A stretch of 64,000 nucleotides of DNA from contig NZ_QYBB01000001.1 of NCBI RefSeq assembly GCF_004137685.1, forward strand, positions 186,001-250,000, in the 5' to 3' direction. Every line of letters starts with the position of its first letter. The stretch's first letter is position 1. Source of the stretch: Lichenibacterium minor (lineage in GTDB: Bacteria > Pseudomonadota > Alphaproteobacteria > Rhizobiales > Beijerinckiaceae). Of this stretch, positions 1 to 16,419 are shown in pieces. A model generated the notes under the pieces. It saw only the letters and a list, made by a program, of their open reading frames with translations, was not told the DNA's origin and did no database searches. Both the position numbers and the translations under genes were made by a program.

Positions 1-6952
<6,952 letters not shown>

Positions 6953-7277
6953 GTCGCTCCTCGTACCTTTCGTGCGGCGGAACCTCGAACCGGGCCCGAC
7001 GCCCGGTCTCCGCCTCGAAGGTGCCGTCACGCGACGACCCTCCGGCCAATGTCCGAGCCCGGCATCCCGGCGGTCGACCCCTGGACGAGAGGGGGACCGA
7101 CGTGCCGTCCGTCGCCGCCGGGCGGGCTCGCGCCGCGACGGGGGCCTGTCTCGCTTCGAAGCCGCTTCCCGGGCAGGCCGAACGGGAAACGACTGAAAGG
7201 TCCCGGAGAAAGTCCCCGGGACCGATCATCATCGTCAGCGGAGGGGCGCGATCTCGATCGCGCGGTCTCCCACCTGC
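6953..7277 (-). promoter_or_regulatory. rplL-rpoB intergenic leader
   Basis: This 325-base stretch without a gene separates rplL from rpoB. It holds one strong hairpin (annotated separately at 7199-7223), and the last 20 bases carry the rpoB ribosome binding site. In E. coli this interval contains an attenuator that lowers rpoBC expression relative to the ribosomal protein genes; an equivalent role here is inferred from position and structure. No other coding signal is convincing. Confidence 0.5.
7199..7223 (-). terminator. Candidate rplL-rpoB attenuator hairpin
   Basis: Perfect 8-base inverted repeat (ggtcccgg / ccgggacc) with a 9-base loop. On the transcribed strand it is followed by CTTTCAGT, a weak U-rich tract. 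It lies 55 bases after the rplL stop, where the classical partial terminator of this operon is found. Attenuation is an inference. Confidence 0.55.
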
Positions 7278-7655
7278 TTACTTGAGCTCGACCTTGGCGC
7301 CGACCTTCTCGAGCTGCGCCTTGAGCTTGGCGGCGTCGTCCTTGGAAACAGCTTCCTTGACGGGCTTCGGGGCGCCCTCGACGAGGTCCTTGGCTTCCTT
7401 GAGGCCCAGGCCCGTGATGGCACGGACTTCCTTGATGACTTCGATCTTCTTGTCGCCGACGGCGGACAGGATCACGGTGAACTCGGTCTGCTCCTCGACC
7501 GGGGCAGCGGCGGCGCCGGCCGGGCCGGCGGCGACGGCGACCGTCGCGGCGGCGGCGGAAACGCCCCACTTCTCTTCGAGCATCTTGGCGAGCTCGGCGG
7601 CTTCGAGGACGGTGAGGGCCGACAGGTCGTCGACGATCTGGGAAAGGTTGGCCAT
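7278..7655 (-). CDS. rplL: 50S ribosomal protein L7/L12
   Basis: Acidic stalk protein that recruits translation factors. The 125-residue product has the N-terminal dimerisation segment ([20 protein letters not shown]), an Ala/Gly/Pro-rich hinge near residues 38-55 and the conserved C-terminal domain (EKTEFTV-like [26 protein letters not shown]). It follows rplJ by 63 bases. Length and sequence are typical of alphaproteobacteria. Confidence 0.98.
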   Translation of the reverse strand: MANLSQIVDDLSALTVLEAAELAKMLEEKWGVSAAAATVAVAAGPAGAAAAPVEEQTEFTVILSAVGDKKIEVIKEVRAITGLGLKEAKDLVEGAPKPVKEAVSKDDAAKLKAQLEKVGAKVELK

Positions 7656-7718
7656 TGTCAGTTCTCTAGGTTTGGTTCGTGAAGGGTGAAATCAAGGGTG
7701 CCGGTCGGGCCGCGACGT

Positions 7719-8249
7719 TCAGGCCGCTTCCTTGTCGGCGCCATCCTTGTCGGCATAGGCCTGGAACACGCGCGCCAGCTTGGCCTGGGGGGCCGTGGTC
7801 AGCTGGGCGAGCTTCGTGGCCGGCGCCTGGATGAGGCCGATCAGCTTGCCGCGCAGCTCGTCGAGCGACGGCATGGTGGCGAGCGAGCGGACGCCGTTGG
7901 GGTCGAGGGCGGTCTTGCCCATGGCCCCGCCGAGGATGACGAACTTCTCGAAATCCTTGGCGAAGGCCGCCGCCACCTTCGGCGCCGCGACCGGATCGTC
8001 CGAATAGGCCAGGATGGTCGGCCCCGTCAGCAGCGAGCCGATGGAAGCGACGTCCGTGCCCTCGAGGGCGATCTTGGTCAGGCGGTTCTTGGTGACCTGC
8101 ACCGTTGCTCCGGCCTCTCTCATCTGCTTGCGCAAGCGTTGAAGCTGCGCGACAGTGAGGCCGGAATAGTGAGCCACGACGACGACGGCGGTCTTCTGGA
8201 AGACGCCGTTGAGTTCGTCGATGAGCTCCTTCTTTTCCGTTCTGTCCAA
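7719..8249 (-). CDS. rplJ: 50S ribosomal protein L10, TTG start
   Basis: Stalk base protein that anchors L7/L12 dimers and, with them, represses its own operon by binding the leader. The 176-residue product opens [18 protein letters not shown]. The family begins with MDR-EK-like sequence, so the start is the TTG at 8249, with CGGAG eight bases upstream. No ATG or GTG in this frame lies near the conserved N-terminus, and the first in-frame alternative is about 140 bases upstream in the leader. It is followed by rplL. Confidence 0.95.
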   Translation of the reverse strand: MDRTEKKELIDELNGVFQKTAVVVVAHYSGLTVAQLQRLRKQMREAGATVQVTKNRLTKIALEGTDVASIGSLLTGPTILAYSDDPVAAPKVAAAFAKDFEKFVILGGAMGKTALDPNGVRSLATMPSLDELRGKLIGLIQAPATKLAQLTTAPQAKLARVFQAYADKDGADKEAA

Positions 8250-8702
8250 AGTTGAAACTCCGAAATAGCGAAGTCTAGCCCCGCGACTGCACAAGTGGTC
8301 CGCCGTGCCGGTTGCCGGAGCGCCCGACGCCGACGGTCTGTGCCTGCCCCCGGCGACCTCGTCGGCCTCCGGACAGATGGATCGAACCAAATCTGAAGGC
8401 CCGCTCGCGCGGGCCCGGAATTCAAATCGGCTTCACCGTCTATGCGGGCTCCCCGGCCATCGGCGGCGCTGGCGCCTCCGATGCTGGGATTCAAGCCACC
8501 CGCCCGGGGGCGGGTGCGGCACCTGCAGTCTTGGACAGGACACGGCCGGACAGGATGCAGGATCGCTCCAGCACCGCCCGGCCTTATCAGGACACACCGC
8601 CCGACCTCCCGGAGGGAGCCGCGCGGTGCCATCTTCGAGGTCCGATCATGGACCCTTCAGCCCTCATAAAGACTTCACATCTTCATGCCAAGCGGATTCG
8701 TC
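8250..8702 (-). promoter_or_regulatory. rplJ (L10) leader region
   Basis: A gene-free interval of about 450 bases lies between rplA and rplJ. It contains several GC-rich inverted repeats, including ggcccgc/gcgggcc with a four-base loop at 8398-8415 and a cacccgcc/ggcgggtg-type stem near 8497-8516. Bacterial rplJ leaders bind the L10-L7/L12 complex for autogenous control and often carry a promoter. The size and structure fit that role, but the exact binding fold was not modelled. Confidence 0.5.
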
Positions 8703-8719
8703 GTCCCTCGTCGAGGGAC
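8703..8719 (-). terminator. Hairpin just downstream of rplA
   Basis: Perfect inverted repeat gtccctcg/cgagggac with a one-base centre, beginning 8 bases after the rplA stop. There is no U-run after it, so it may be an RNA-processing or pausing structure rather than a full terminator. Confidence 0.4.
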
Positions 8720-8726
8720 GGGCGCA

Positions 8727-9425
<699 letters not shown>

Positions 9426-9429
9426 CGTG

Positions 9430-9858
9430 TTACCCCACCACCTCGAGGCCCATGGAACGGGCGGAACCTTCGACCATCGACATCGCGGCCTCGACGGACG
9501 CGCAGTTGAGGTCGACGATCTTCTTCTCCGCGATCTCGCGCACCTGGTCGCGCGTGACGCGGCCGACGGTGCCGCGGCCCGGGGTCTTGGACCCGGCCTT
9601 GATGCCCGCCGCCTTCTTGAGGAAGAACGACACCGGCGACAGCTTCAGCTCGAAGGTGAAGGAGCGGTCCTGGAACGCCGTGATGACGACCGGGATCGGG
9701 GAACCCTTCTCCATCTGCGCCGTGCGGGCGTTGAAGGCCTTGCAGAATTCCATGATGTTCAGGCCGCGCTGACCCAGCGCGGGACCGATCGGGGGGGACG
9801 GGTTGGCGCTTCCGGCCGGGACCTGAAGCTTGATGTAACCCGTGATCTTCTTCGCCAT
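9430..9858 (-). CDS. rplK: 50S ribosomal protein L11
   Basis: Component of the GTPase-associated centre on 23S rRNA, needed for stringent-factor activation. The 142-residue product begins [16 protein letters not shown]. The ATG at 9858 was chosen over upstream in-frame codons because of this conserved start and a GAGGAG ribosome binding site seven bases before it. The [17 protein letters not shown] motif and the glycine-rich [11 protein letters not shown] segment are present. First of the rplK-rplA pair. Confidence 0.97.
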   Translation of the reverse strand: MAKKITGYIKLQVPAGSANPSPPIGPALGQRGLNIMEFCKAFNARTAQMEKGSPIPVVITAFQDRSFTFELKLSPVSFFLKKAAGIKAGSKTPGRGTVGRVTRDQVREIAEKKIVDLNCASVEAAMSMVEGSARSMGLEVVG

Positions 9859-10045
9859 CGAATACTCCTCGTGGCGCCCCGCGCGTCGCGGCGGGGCATG
9901 ACAGGATCGTGGTCCGTCGGTGAATCCGGCCTGGCGAACCGGACGCGACTCCCACGGCGAAAGGCGTCCACCGGGGCCGAGCGCCGCCTCGGCCGCCCTT
10001 TCGGAACCGGCCGGCGATGCGGAGCGCGACCCCATGGGGCCCCGT

Positions 10046-10065
10046 GCCGGCCGTCGAAGGCCGGC
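10046..10065 (-). terminator. Stem-loop between nusG and rplK
   Basis: Seven-base perfect stem gccggcc/ggccggc with a six-base loop. It sits 36 bases downstream of the nusG stop, in the 242-base interval before rplK. No U-run follows, so it could be a leader structure for rplK-rplA (L1 repressor target) or a weak terminator. Confidence 0.35.
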
Positions 10066-10100
10066 GGCCGCGTCTCTTTCGAGGCGCGGATGCGGTCAGG

Positions 10101-10631
10101 TCAGAGCTTTTCGACCTGGCCGAATTCGAGATCGACCGGCGTGGCGCGGCCGAAGATGGACACCGCGACCTTGACGCGGGACCGGCCCTCGTCGACCTCC
10201 TCGACGGTGCCGTTGAACGACGCGAAGGGGCCGTCCGACACCCGGACCTGCTCGCCGATCTCGAAGGTGACGGAGGACTTCGGCCGCTCGACCCCTTCGG
10301 CGACCTGGCCCTTGATGCGGTCCGCCTCGGAATCCGAGATCGGGTGGGGCTTGTTGTCCGCCCCGAGGAAGCCCGTCACCTTCGGGGTGTTCTTGATCAG
10401 GTGATAGATCTCGTCCGTGAGGTCGGTGCGCACCAGCACGTATCCGGGGAAGAACTTGCGCTCCGACTCCATCTTCCGGCCGCGCTTCACCTCGGTGAAC
10501 TTCTCGGTGGGGACGAGGATGTCCTCGAACCGGTCCGTCAGGCCCCGTTGGGCCGCCTGCTCACGGATGGAGTCGGCCACCTTCTTCTCGAAGTTCGAAT
10601 AAGCGTGAACGATGTACCAACGCATGCTCAT
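10101..10631 (-). CDS. nusG: Transcription termination/antitermination protein NusG
   Basis: RNA-polymerase-bound elongation factor that links transcription to translation and Rho. The product is 176 residues. The N-terminal NGN domain begins MSMRWYIVHAYSNFEKKVAD, and the C-terminal KOW domain contains the GPFASFNGTVEEVDEGRSR stretch typical of NusG. The start could be either of two nearby ATGs (residue 1 or 3). It follows secE on the same strand, the standard arrangement. Confidence 0.97.
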   Translation of the reverse strand: MSMRWYIVHAYSNFEKKVADSIREQAAQRGLTDRFEDILVPTEKFTEVKRGRKMESERKFFPGYVLVRTDLTDEIYHLIKNTPKVTGFLGADNKPHPISDSEADRIKGQVAEGVERPKSSVTFEIGEQVRVSDGPFASFNGTVEEVDEGRSRVKVAVSIFGRATPVDLEFGQVEKL

Positions 10632-10721
10632 GGACGGGGACTCGGGGTGGGGAGGGGCCGTTCGGCGCGGCGAAACGTGTGGGACGGGCGGGGAAGCGCC
10701 GCCAGCCGGGCGGAGATCGCC

Positions 10722-10916
10722 CTAGAGCGCGCCGTAGCCGAGGATCAGCGACACGCCGAAATGGATGATCTCGTCGACGGCGACGAAGAACACGGCGGCC
10801 AGTACGACCATGATCAGCACCATCACGGTGGTGATGCCCGTCTCGCGACGCGTGGGCCAGGTCACCTTGCCGGCTTCGGTGCGGACGTCCTGGATGAACT
10901 CGAACGGGTTGGCCAT
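10722..10916 (-). CDS. secE: Protein translocase subunit SecE
   Basis: Small essential subunit of the SecYEG channel. The 64-residue product has the short single-helix form common outside the enterobacteria. A cytoplasmic amphipathic part (FEFIQDVRTEAGKVTWPTRRE) is followed by one membrane helix (about residues 27-52). The ATG at 10916 is chosen because the preceding in-frame sequence is low-complexity leader. It lies between tRNA-Trp and nusG. Confidence 0.95.
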   Translation of the reverse strand: MANPFEFIQDVRTEAGKVTWPTRRETGITTVMVLIMVVLAAVFFVAVDEIIHFGVSLILGYGAL

Positions 10917-11087
10917 GTCGTTTCCGCGCGGCATTCGCGAGGGCGTGGACTCCCGCTGCGCCTGAATGAAGAGCGGCGCGCGACCGTTCGGCCGCGCGCC
11001 CCTGAACGGTCCTATAGCGGCAGGACGTGAGGGAACCAAGTGAAAAGATTGTCGGGACGGAAGCTCGGGGCTTGGCGCCAGTCGGAC

Positions 11088-11164
11088 TGGCAGGAGAGGT
11101 GGGACTCGAACCCACAACCCCCGGTTTTGGAGACCGGTACTCTAGCCGATTGAGCTACACTCCT
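11088..11164 (-). tRNA. tRNA-Trp (anticodon CCA)
   Basis: Full cloverleaf on the minus strand. It has the acceptor AGGAGTG, a D-loop with AGCTCAATCGGCTAGAG, an anticodon loop reading CTCCAAA, and a T-arm of GTGGG-TTCGAGT-CCCAC. The terminal CCA is encoded. The acceptor stem has one U-U mismatch at the sixth pair. A tRNA-Trp directly upstream of secE-nusG is the usual bacterial order. Confidence 0.97.
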
Positions 11165-11386
11165 GCGGAGCGGCATCCATCACGACCGAAGCCTGCGACG
11201 CCGCGCCCGAACTTCATGCCCGATTTCGGCCCCGCTGGCAAGCGGCGCGTCGTCCGCCGGTGTGCTCGGGATCGGTTGACGGATGGTCGGGCGGTGGACA
11301 TCTTTCCGGGATCACGAGGGCGAGGGGCCGCAACGCGCCCGCGGCTCCGGATCGGGCCCGGCCGGCACCCGCAGACGGAGACGAGG

Positions 11387-11716
11387 ATGAAAGCCCTGAC
11401 CGCGAAATTCGGCATCGGGCAGGTGGTGAGGCACCGCAAATACCCGTTCCGCGGCCTGATCTACGACGTCGATCCCGTGTTCGCCAACACGGAGGAATGG
11501 TGGCTGTCGATCCCGGAAGACGTGCGCCCCATCAAGGAACAGCCGTTCTACCACCTGTTCGCCGAGAACGGCGAAACCGAGTACATCGCCTACGTGTCGG
11601 AGCAGAACCTGCTGCCGGACGAATCGGGCGAACCGCTGCGCCACCCGCAGATCGGCGACAGCTTCGAGCGCACGGCGGGAGGCGCTTACCGCGCCAAGAC
11701 GGCCGCGCGGAACTGA
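11387..11716 (+). CDS. hspQ: Heat shock protein HspQ
   Basis: Small hemimethylated-DNA-binding-type protein that in E. coli acts as a specificity enhancer of Lon protease. The 109-residue product includes the family core: FGIGQVVRHRKYPFRGLIYDVDP, then EEWW and QPFYHLFAENGETEYIAYVSEQNL. The ATG at 11387 has a GAGACGAGG Shine-Dalgarno-like sequence, and the frame upstream of it is non-coding leader. It stands alone, ended by the palindrome at 11761-11784. Confidence 0.93.
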   Translation: MKALTAKFGIGQVVRHRKYPFRGLIYDVDPVFANTEEWWLSIPEDVRPIKEQPFYHLFAENGETEYIAYVSEQNLLPDESGEPLRHPQIGDSFERTAGGAYRAKTAARN

Positions 11717-11753
11717 ACCGGGCGCACCCGGCGCCGGCCGGGCCGACAGCTCG

Positions 11754-11784
11754 AAAAAAAGGGCGCGCACCGCGGTGCGCGCCC
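11754..11784. terminator. Bidirectional terminator between hspQ and the ialB-like gene
   Basis: A perfect 24-base palindrome (gggcgcgcaccg and its complement) at 11761-11784 is preceded by seven A residues. On the minus strand these give a U-run after the hairpin, so it ends the convergent minus-strand transcript or separates the two genes. On the plus strand a weaker tccccctctt-like tail follows. Confidence 0.75.
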
Positions 11785-11815
11785 TCCCCTCTTCCCTCCG
11801 TGCGGAGGCTGCCCG

Positions 11816-12562
11816 TCAGGGCTTGGCGGGAGCGGTCGGGGCCGGGGTGGCGCCGGCCGGCGGGGTCGCGGCGGGCGCACCGGCCGCCGGGGCCTGCTCG
11901 AGCTGCTGGCGCTGCGCTTGGGCGCGCGCCTGGAGCTGCTTCTGCAGCTCGGCCTGCTGGTCCTCCTGGCGCTTCTGGAGCACCTCGGTCGGGATCGGGG
12001 CGCCGTCGAAGCCCTTGCCGAAGTTGGCGAGGGGCAGCGAGAAGGTGATCTCGTTGTTGGCCGGCCCCTTGGCGACGACGTTGAGGGCGGTGCCCTTCTT
12101 CATCTGGTCGACGACCTTGCCGTTGACCTGGGCCTCGGCGAAGCAGCCGTTCGGCATGCAGAACTCGTAGGCCCCGCTCGACGCCGCGCCCTTGTCGACG
12201 GAGAAGCGCACGCCGGGCCGCAGCATCAGGCCGATCGGCAGGAGCACGCGGACGATGCGGTTGTCCTCGCCCTTGACGTCGTAGATCGCCAGGGCGACCT
12301 GCGGCGGCTGCTTCGGGTCGGTGGTGAAGTCGCGGGTGGTGAAGCAGGTCTCCTTCTGGCCCGGGGCGGGCTTGCCGCACACCTTGGTCCAGTCGCTGCC
12401 CTCCAGCGTCTTCATGTCGAGCTTGACGGGCGCGCTGGGGTTCGGCGCCTGGCCCGGCTGGCCGCCGGCCGGAGCGCCGGCGGTCTGGGCCTGCGCCTGG
12501 GAGGCGAGCAGGGCGCCCGCCAGGAGGGCCGCGGCCCCGAGCTTCATCGTCTGCATCGACAT
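11816..12562 (-). CDS. IalB-family secreted protein
   Basis: Related to the invasion-associated locus B family, abundant in Hyphomicrobiales and of uncertain biochemical role. The 248-residue product has a signal peptide (residues 4-25, ending ASQAQAQ), a Pro/Gly-rich linker, and the IalB domain (about 45-190). The domain holds paired cysteines (VCGKP, ETCFTT, FCMPNGCFAE) and the LPIGLMLRPGVRFSVD core. A Q/A/P-rich low-complexity tail ends it. The start at 12562 puts the signal peptide at the N-terminus. It stands as a single gene converging on hspQ. Confidence 0.85.
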   Translation of the reverse strand: MSMQTMKLGAAALLAGALLASQAQAQTAGAPAGGQPGQAPNPSAPVKLDMKTLEGSDWTKVCGKPAPGQKETCFTTRDFTTDPKQPPQVALAIYDVKGEDNRIVRVLLPIGLMLRPGVRFSVDKGAASSGAYEFCMPNGCFAEAQVNGKVVDQMKKGTALNVVAKGPANNEITFSLPLANFGKGFDGAPIPTEVLQKRQEDQQAELQKQLQARAQAQRQQLEQAPAAGAPAATPPAGATPAPTAPAKP

Positions 12563-12864
12563 GGGACTTCCTCGTGGTCTGGATGGCGGGCGTCGGGGCG
12601 ACGCGTGTCGAGATTCATGTCCGGGCGCCCGCCGGCGGAACCGGGCGACGTCGGCGTCCCGGTCCGTCGGGACGGGGCATCGCCGCCCGGGCGGGCGTGG
12701 CGCGCGGGTCATCGCGGCGGAATGCGGCGACACGGTGTCGGCCGGCCCGCCGCAGCGACGGCGGCCTCTCGTCGTCGATCTCGGCCGCGATTGCAAGCCG
12801 GTGCGCCGGCCTTCGCCCGGCCTTGGTCACACCCACACCAGCATCGCGTGCCAGCGTGACCGGC

Positions 12865-14691
12865 ATGACCGCCATCCCGACCCTCGCGGGGCGACGCTTC
12901 CGCCGCGCCGCCCTCACCCTCCTGGTCGCCCTGGGCGGCGCCACAGGGGCCCGCGCGGCGCCGGCGATCGCCATGCACGGCACCCCCGCCCTGCCCGAGG
13001 GCTTCGCCCATTTCCCCTATGCCGACCCCGCCGCGCCGAAGGGCGGGCGGCTGCGCCTGTGCCTGCTCGGCACCTTCGACAGCCTGAACCCCTTCAACCT
13101 GAAGGCCGGCTCGACCGCCCAGGGGCTGAACACCATGGTGTTCGAACCCCTGATGGCGCGCTCGCAGGACGAGCCCTTCACGCTCTACGGCCTCGTGGCG
13201 CGCGGGATGGACACCGACGACGCCCGGTCCTTCGCGACGTTCCACCTCGACCCCCTGGCCCGGTTCTCGGACGGCGTGCCGATCACCGCCGACGACGTGC
13301 GCTTCACCTTCGAGCTGCTGAAGGCCCACGGCCGCCCGCAGCAGCGCCAGGCTTTCGGGCAGGTGAAGGCGGTGGCCACGCCCGACGCCCTGACGATCCG
13401 CTTCGACCTCGCCGGCCTCGGCGACCGCGAGCTGCCCCTGTTCCTCGGCCTGATGCCGGTGCTGCCGCGCCACGGCGTCGACGCCGCGCATTTCGACGAG
13501 ACGACGCTGGCGCCGCCCGTGGCCAGCGGCCCCTACCGGGTAGCCGCGGTCGACCCCGGCACGCGGCTCGTCCTGGAGCGGAACCCGGACTATTGGGCGC
13601 GCGACCTGCCGACGCGGCGCGGAATGTTCAACTTCGATCGGGTCGACATCGACTATTACCGCGACGCCAACGCGCTGTTCGAAGTGTTCAAGGCGGGCCT
13701 GTGCGACTTCCGCATCGAGACCGATCCGGCGCGCTGGCTGACGGGCTACGATTTTCCCGCGCTGCGCGACGGGCGCGACCTGAAGCAGGCGGTGCCGTTG
13801 CGCCTCCCCAAGGGCATGGAAGGCTTCGCCTTCAACACGCGGCGCCCCCTCTTCGCCGATGTCCGCGTGCGGGAAGCGATCGGCGACATGTTCGACTTCG
13901 GCTGGGTGAACCGGGCGCTCTACGGCGGGCTCTACCGCCGCACCCCGTCGTTCTTCGCCGAAAGCCCGCTCAGCTCCACGGGGCACGCCGCCGACGCCGC
14001 CGAAGCCGCGCTGCTGGCGCCCTACCCCGGCGCGGTGCGGGCCGACATCCTCGCCGGCACCTGGAAGCCGCCCGCCGGCGACGGATCGGGCCGCGACCGG
14101 GCGGAGGCCAGGCGGGCGCTGGCCCTGCTGGCCGCCGCCGGCGACAAGCTCGACGGCACGGTGATGCGGCTCCCCGACGGCGCGCCGTTCCGCTTCGAGA
14201 TCATGGTGGTGGACCGCCGCCAGGAGCGGCTGGCCCTGGCCTTCGCCGACAGCCTGAAGGACATCGGCGTCGACGCCACGGTGCGGCTCGTCGACGAGGT
14301 GCAGTACCAGCGCCGTCGGCAAAGCTTCGACTTCGACATGATGCTGGGTCAGTGGATCGCGCCGGCGTCGCCGGGCGCCGAGCAGCGCTCGCGCTGGAGT
14401 TCGGCGGCGGCGGACCAGCCCGCGTCCTTCAACCTGCCCGGCGCCCGCTCGCCCGCCGTCGACGCCGCGCTGTCGGCGATCCTGGCCGCCCGGAGCGAGG
14501 ACGATTTCACCGCCGCCGTGCGGGTGCTCGACCGGCTGCTGCTGACGGGCTTCTACATCGTGCCGCTGTTCCACACCGACGACCAGTGGATCGCCTATGC
14601 GTCCTGGCTGGGACGCCCGAAGGAGGTGCCGTTGTTCGGCTTCAGCAACGTGACGCCGATCGAGCTGTGGTGGAAGAAGCGGGATGGGTGA
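12865..14691 (+). CDS. YejA-like extracellular peptide-binding protein
   Basis: Periplasmic solute-binding protein of the SBP family 5 used by peptide ABC importers. The 608-residue product begins with a signal peptide (RRFRRAALTLLVALGG, cleavage near ARA at about residue 31). It continues with the YejA-type start GFAHFPYADPAAPKGG, then FDSLNPFNLK and the ITADDVRFTFELLK block of the fold. The ATG at 12865 is chosen for the signal peptide. No permease or ATPase genes are adjacent, so it either uses a distant transporter or is an orphan receptor. The next gene overlaps it by eight bases. Confidence 0.85.
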   Translation: MTAIPTLAGRRFRRAALTLLVALGGATGARAAPAIAMHGTPALPEGFAHFPYADPAAPKGGRLRLCLLGTFDSLNPFNLKAGSTAQGLNTMVFEPLMARSQDEPFTLYGLVARGMDTDDARSFATFHLDPLARFSDGVPITADDVRFTFELLKAHGRPQQRQAFGQVKAVATPDALTIRFDLAGLGDRELPLFLGLMPVLPRHGVDAAHFDETTLAPPVASGPYRVAAVDPGTRLVLERNPDYWARDLPTRRGMFNFDRVDIDYYRDANALFEVFKAGLCDFRIETDPARWLTGYDFPALRDGRDLKQAVPLRLPKGMEGFAFNTRRPLFADVRVREAIGDMFDFGWVNRALYGGLYRRTPSFFAESPLSSTGHAADAAEAALLAPYPGAVRADILAGTWKPPAGDGSGRDRAEARRALALLAAAGDKLDGTVMRLPDGAPFRFEIMVVDRRQERLALAFADSLKDIGVDATVRLVDEVQYQRRRQSFDFDMMLGQWIAPASPGAEQRSRWSSAAADQPASFNLPGARSPAVDAALSAILAARSEDDFTAAVRVLDRLLLTGFYIVPLFHTDDQWIAYASWLGRPKEVPLFGFSNVTPIELWWKKRDG

Positions 14692-15238
14692 GCAGCGGGA
14701 CGCCTCCCACCTTCGTGCCGCGCCCGGCCTGCCCCGGGTCACCCGCGCTCAGGTTCGCGGCGGAAGCCTCGTTCTAGGCGTCACCGCAGGAACGTTCGCC
14801 TCGTCGGCGTTCAACTTCATCGCCACGCTGTACCGGACCGTTCCAGAACGGGACTTGCACGGAGCCAACGAGGCTGGAGCGTGGCTCCTCCTTCTCGCGA
14901 CACCGGTCATGTCGATCCTCAACGTCGTCCTCAGCTCTCCCTTGATCGCGGCGACGAACAGGATCGACCGCGCGGCGCAACGCCAGGCCGACCTGGTCTT
15001 CGACTTATACGATGGCCTTCTCCCGTTGGTCACCTTCATTGCCCTCGTCGGAGCATACAGCTTTCTCGCTGTACCGCCGATGATCTCGGTCATGGCGGGG
15101 AAGACGTTTGGGGCGAACATCTTCGGAATGCCGGAGAGCGTCCTCAATGGAGCGCCTGCCTATCTTTTCGGTGGGCTCACCGGAGCGGCAGTCTACACCC
15201 TCGCCGTTCGATGGATGGTCCGGGCGAGCTCGTCATGA
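14684..15238 (+). CDS. Hypothetical membrane protein, coupled to the preceding gene
   Basis: Unrecognised 184-residue protein with three to four likely membrane segments (about 25-50, 62-85, 105-130, 155-175). Its ATG overlaps the stop of the peptide-binding gene, suggesting translational coupling. The local GC content is visibly lower than that of its neighbours, and the hydrophobic pattern favours this strand over the antisense frame. It could be a recently gained gene or a poorly conserved accessory protein. Function unknown. Confidence 0.5.
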   Translation: MGEQRDASHLRAAPGLPRVTRAQVRGGSLVLGVTAGTFASSAFNFIATLYRTVPERDLHGANEAGAWLLLLATPVMSILNVVLSSPLIAATNRIDRAAQRQADLVFDLYDGLLPLVTFIALVGAYSFLAVPPMISVMAGKTFGANIFGMPESVLNGAPAYLFGGLTGAAVYTLAVRWMVRASSS

Positions 15239-15266
15239 ACAGGCACGGGTGACCCGGCGGGACCCG

Positions 15267-16340
15267 TTATCCGTCCGCGGCGGCCAGCTGCGCCGCCTGG
15301 TGCTCCGTCGTCAGCGCGTCCACGACCTCGTCGAGCGCTTCGCCGGCGATGACCTTGTCGAGCTTGTAGAGGGTCAGGTTGATGCGGTGGTCGGTCATCC
15401 GGCCCTGCGGGAAATTGTAGGTGCGGATGCGCTCCGAGCGGTCGCCGGAGCCCACCTGCGACTTGCGGTCCGCGGAGCGCTCCGCGTCGAGCTTCTGGCG
15501 TTCCATGTCGTAGAGGCGGGCGCGCAGCAGCGCCATGGCGCGGGCGCGGTTCTTGTGCTGGGAGCGCTCGTCCTGGACGAAGATGATGGTGTTGGTCGGC
15601 AGGTGGGTGATGCGGATCGCCGATTCCGTCTTGTTGACGTGCTGGCCGCCGGCGCCCTGCGCCCGCATCGTGTCGATCTTCAGGTCGGCGTCGTTGATGG
15701 CGACGTCGACCTCCTCGGCTTCCGGCAGCACCGCCACGGTGGCGGCGGAGGTGTGGATGCGCCCCTGGGTTTCGGTGTCGGGAACGCGCTGCACGCGGTG
15801 CACGCCGCTTTCGAACTTCAGCTTGGCGAAGACCCCCGCCCCCTGCACCTCGGCGACGATCTCCTTGAACCCGCCGGCCGTGCCCTCGCTGACCGACAGC
15901 ACCTCGACCTTCCAGCGGTGGAGGTCGGCGTAGCGGGAATACATGCGGAACAGGTCGCCGGCGAAGAGCGCGGCCTCGTCGCCCCCCGTGCCGGCGCGGA
16001 TCTCCAGGATGGCGCTTCTGGCGTCGGCGGCGTCCTTCGGCAGCAGGGCCAGGCGGATGCCCTGCTCGAGGGCGTCCAGGCTTTCCAGGGCCGCGGCGCG
16101 CTCGGCCTCCGCCAGCGCCCGCATCTCCTCGTCGAGCGCCGGCTCGGCCAGCATCGATTCGACGCCGTCGAGCTCCGCCCGCATCCCGCGATAGGCCCGG
16201 ATGGCCTCGACGATCCCGTCGGTGTCGCTGAGCTCGCGCGACAGCGCCACGAAGGTCGCGGCATCGGGCCCGTCGGACAGGCGGGCCGACACCTCCTCGT
16301 GGCGGCGCAGGATCAGGTCGAGCTTGGAATGGGGGAGCAT
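15267..16340 (-). CDS. prfA: Peptide chain release factor 1
   Basis: Recognises UAA and UAG stop codons and triggers peptide release. The 357-residue product has the catalytic GGQ at residues 231-233 ([15 protein letters not shown]). The codon-recognition tripeptide reads PDT at 187-189 (family PxT). The start is the ATG at 16340 ([16 protein letters not shown]), preferred over an upstream low-complexity extension. A prmC methyltransferase often follows prfA in this order, but none is present; the next downstream gene lies on the opposite strand. Confidence 0.97.
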   Translation of the reverse strand: MLPHSKLDLILRRHEEVSARLSDGPDAATFVALSRELSDTDGIVEAIRAYRGMRAELDGVESMLAEPALDEEMRALAEAERAAALESLDALEQGIRLALLPKDAADARSAILEIRAGTGGDEAALFAGDLFRMYSRYADLHRWKVEVLSVSEGTAGGFKEIVAEVQGAGVFAKLKFESGVHRVQRVPDTETQGRIHTSAATVAVLPEAEEVDVAINDADLKIDTMRAQGAGGQHVNKTESAIRITHLPTNTIIFVQDERSQHKNRARAMALLRARLYDMERQKLDAERSADRKSQVGSGDRSERIRTYNFPQGRMTDHRINLTLYKLDKVIAGEALDEVVDALTTEHQAAQLAAADG

Positions 16341-16419
16341 CGGGACCGGGGCGAGAGAGGGGCGAAGCGTTGGCGCGGCTGCGCCGATCGGGCCGGGCGG
16401 CGGCGTCCCCGGCCGGCCG

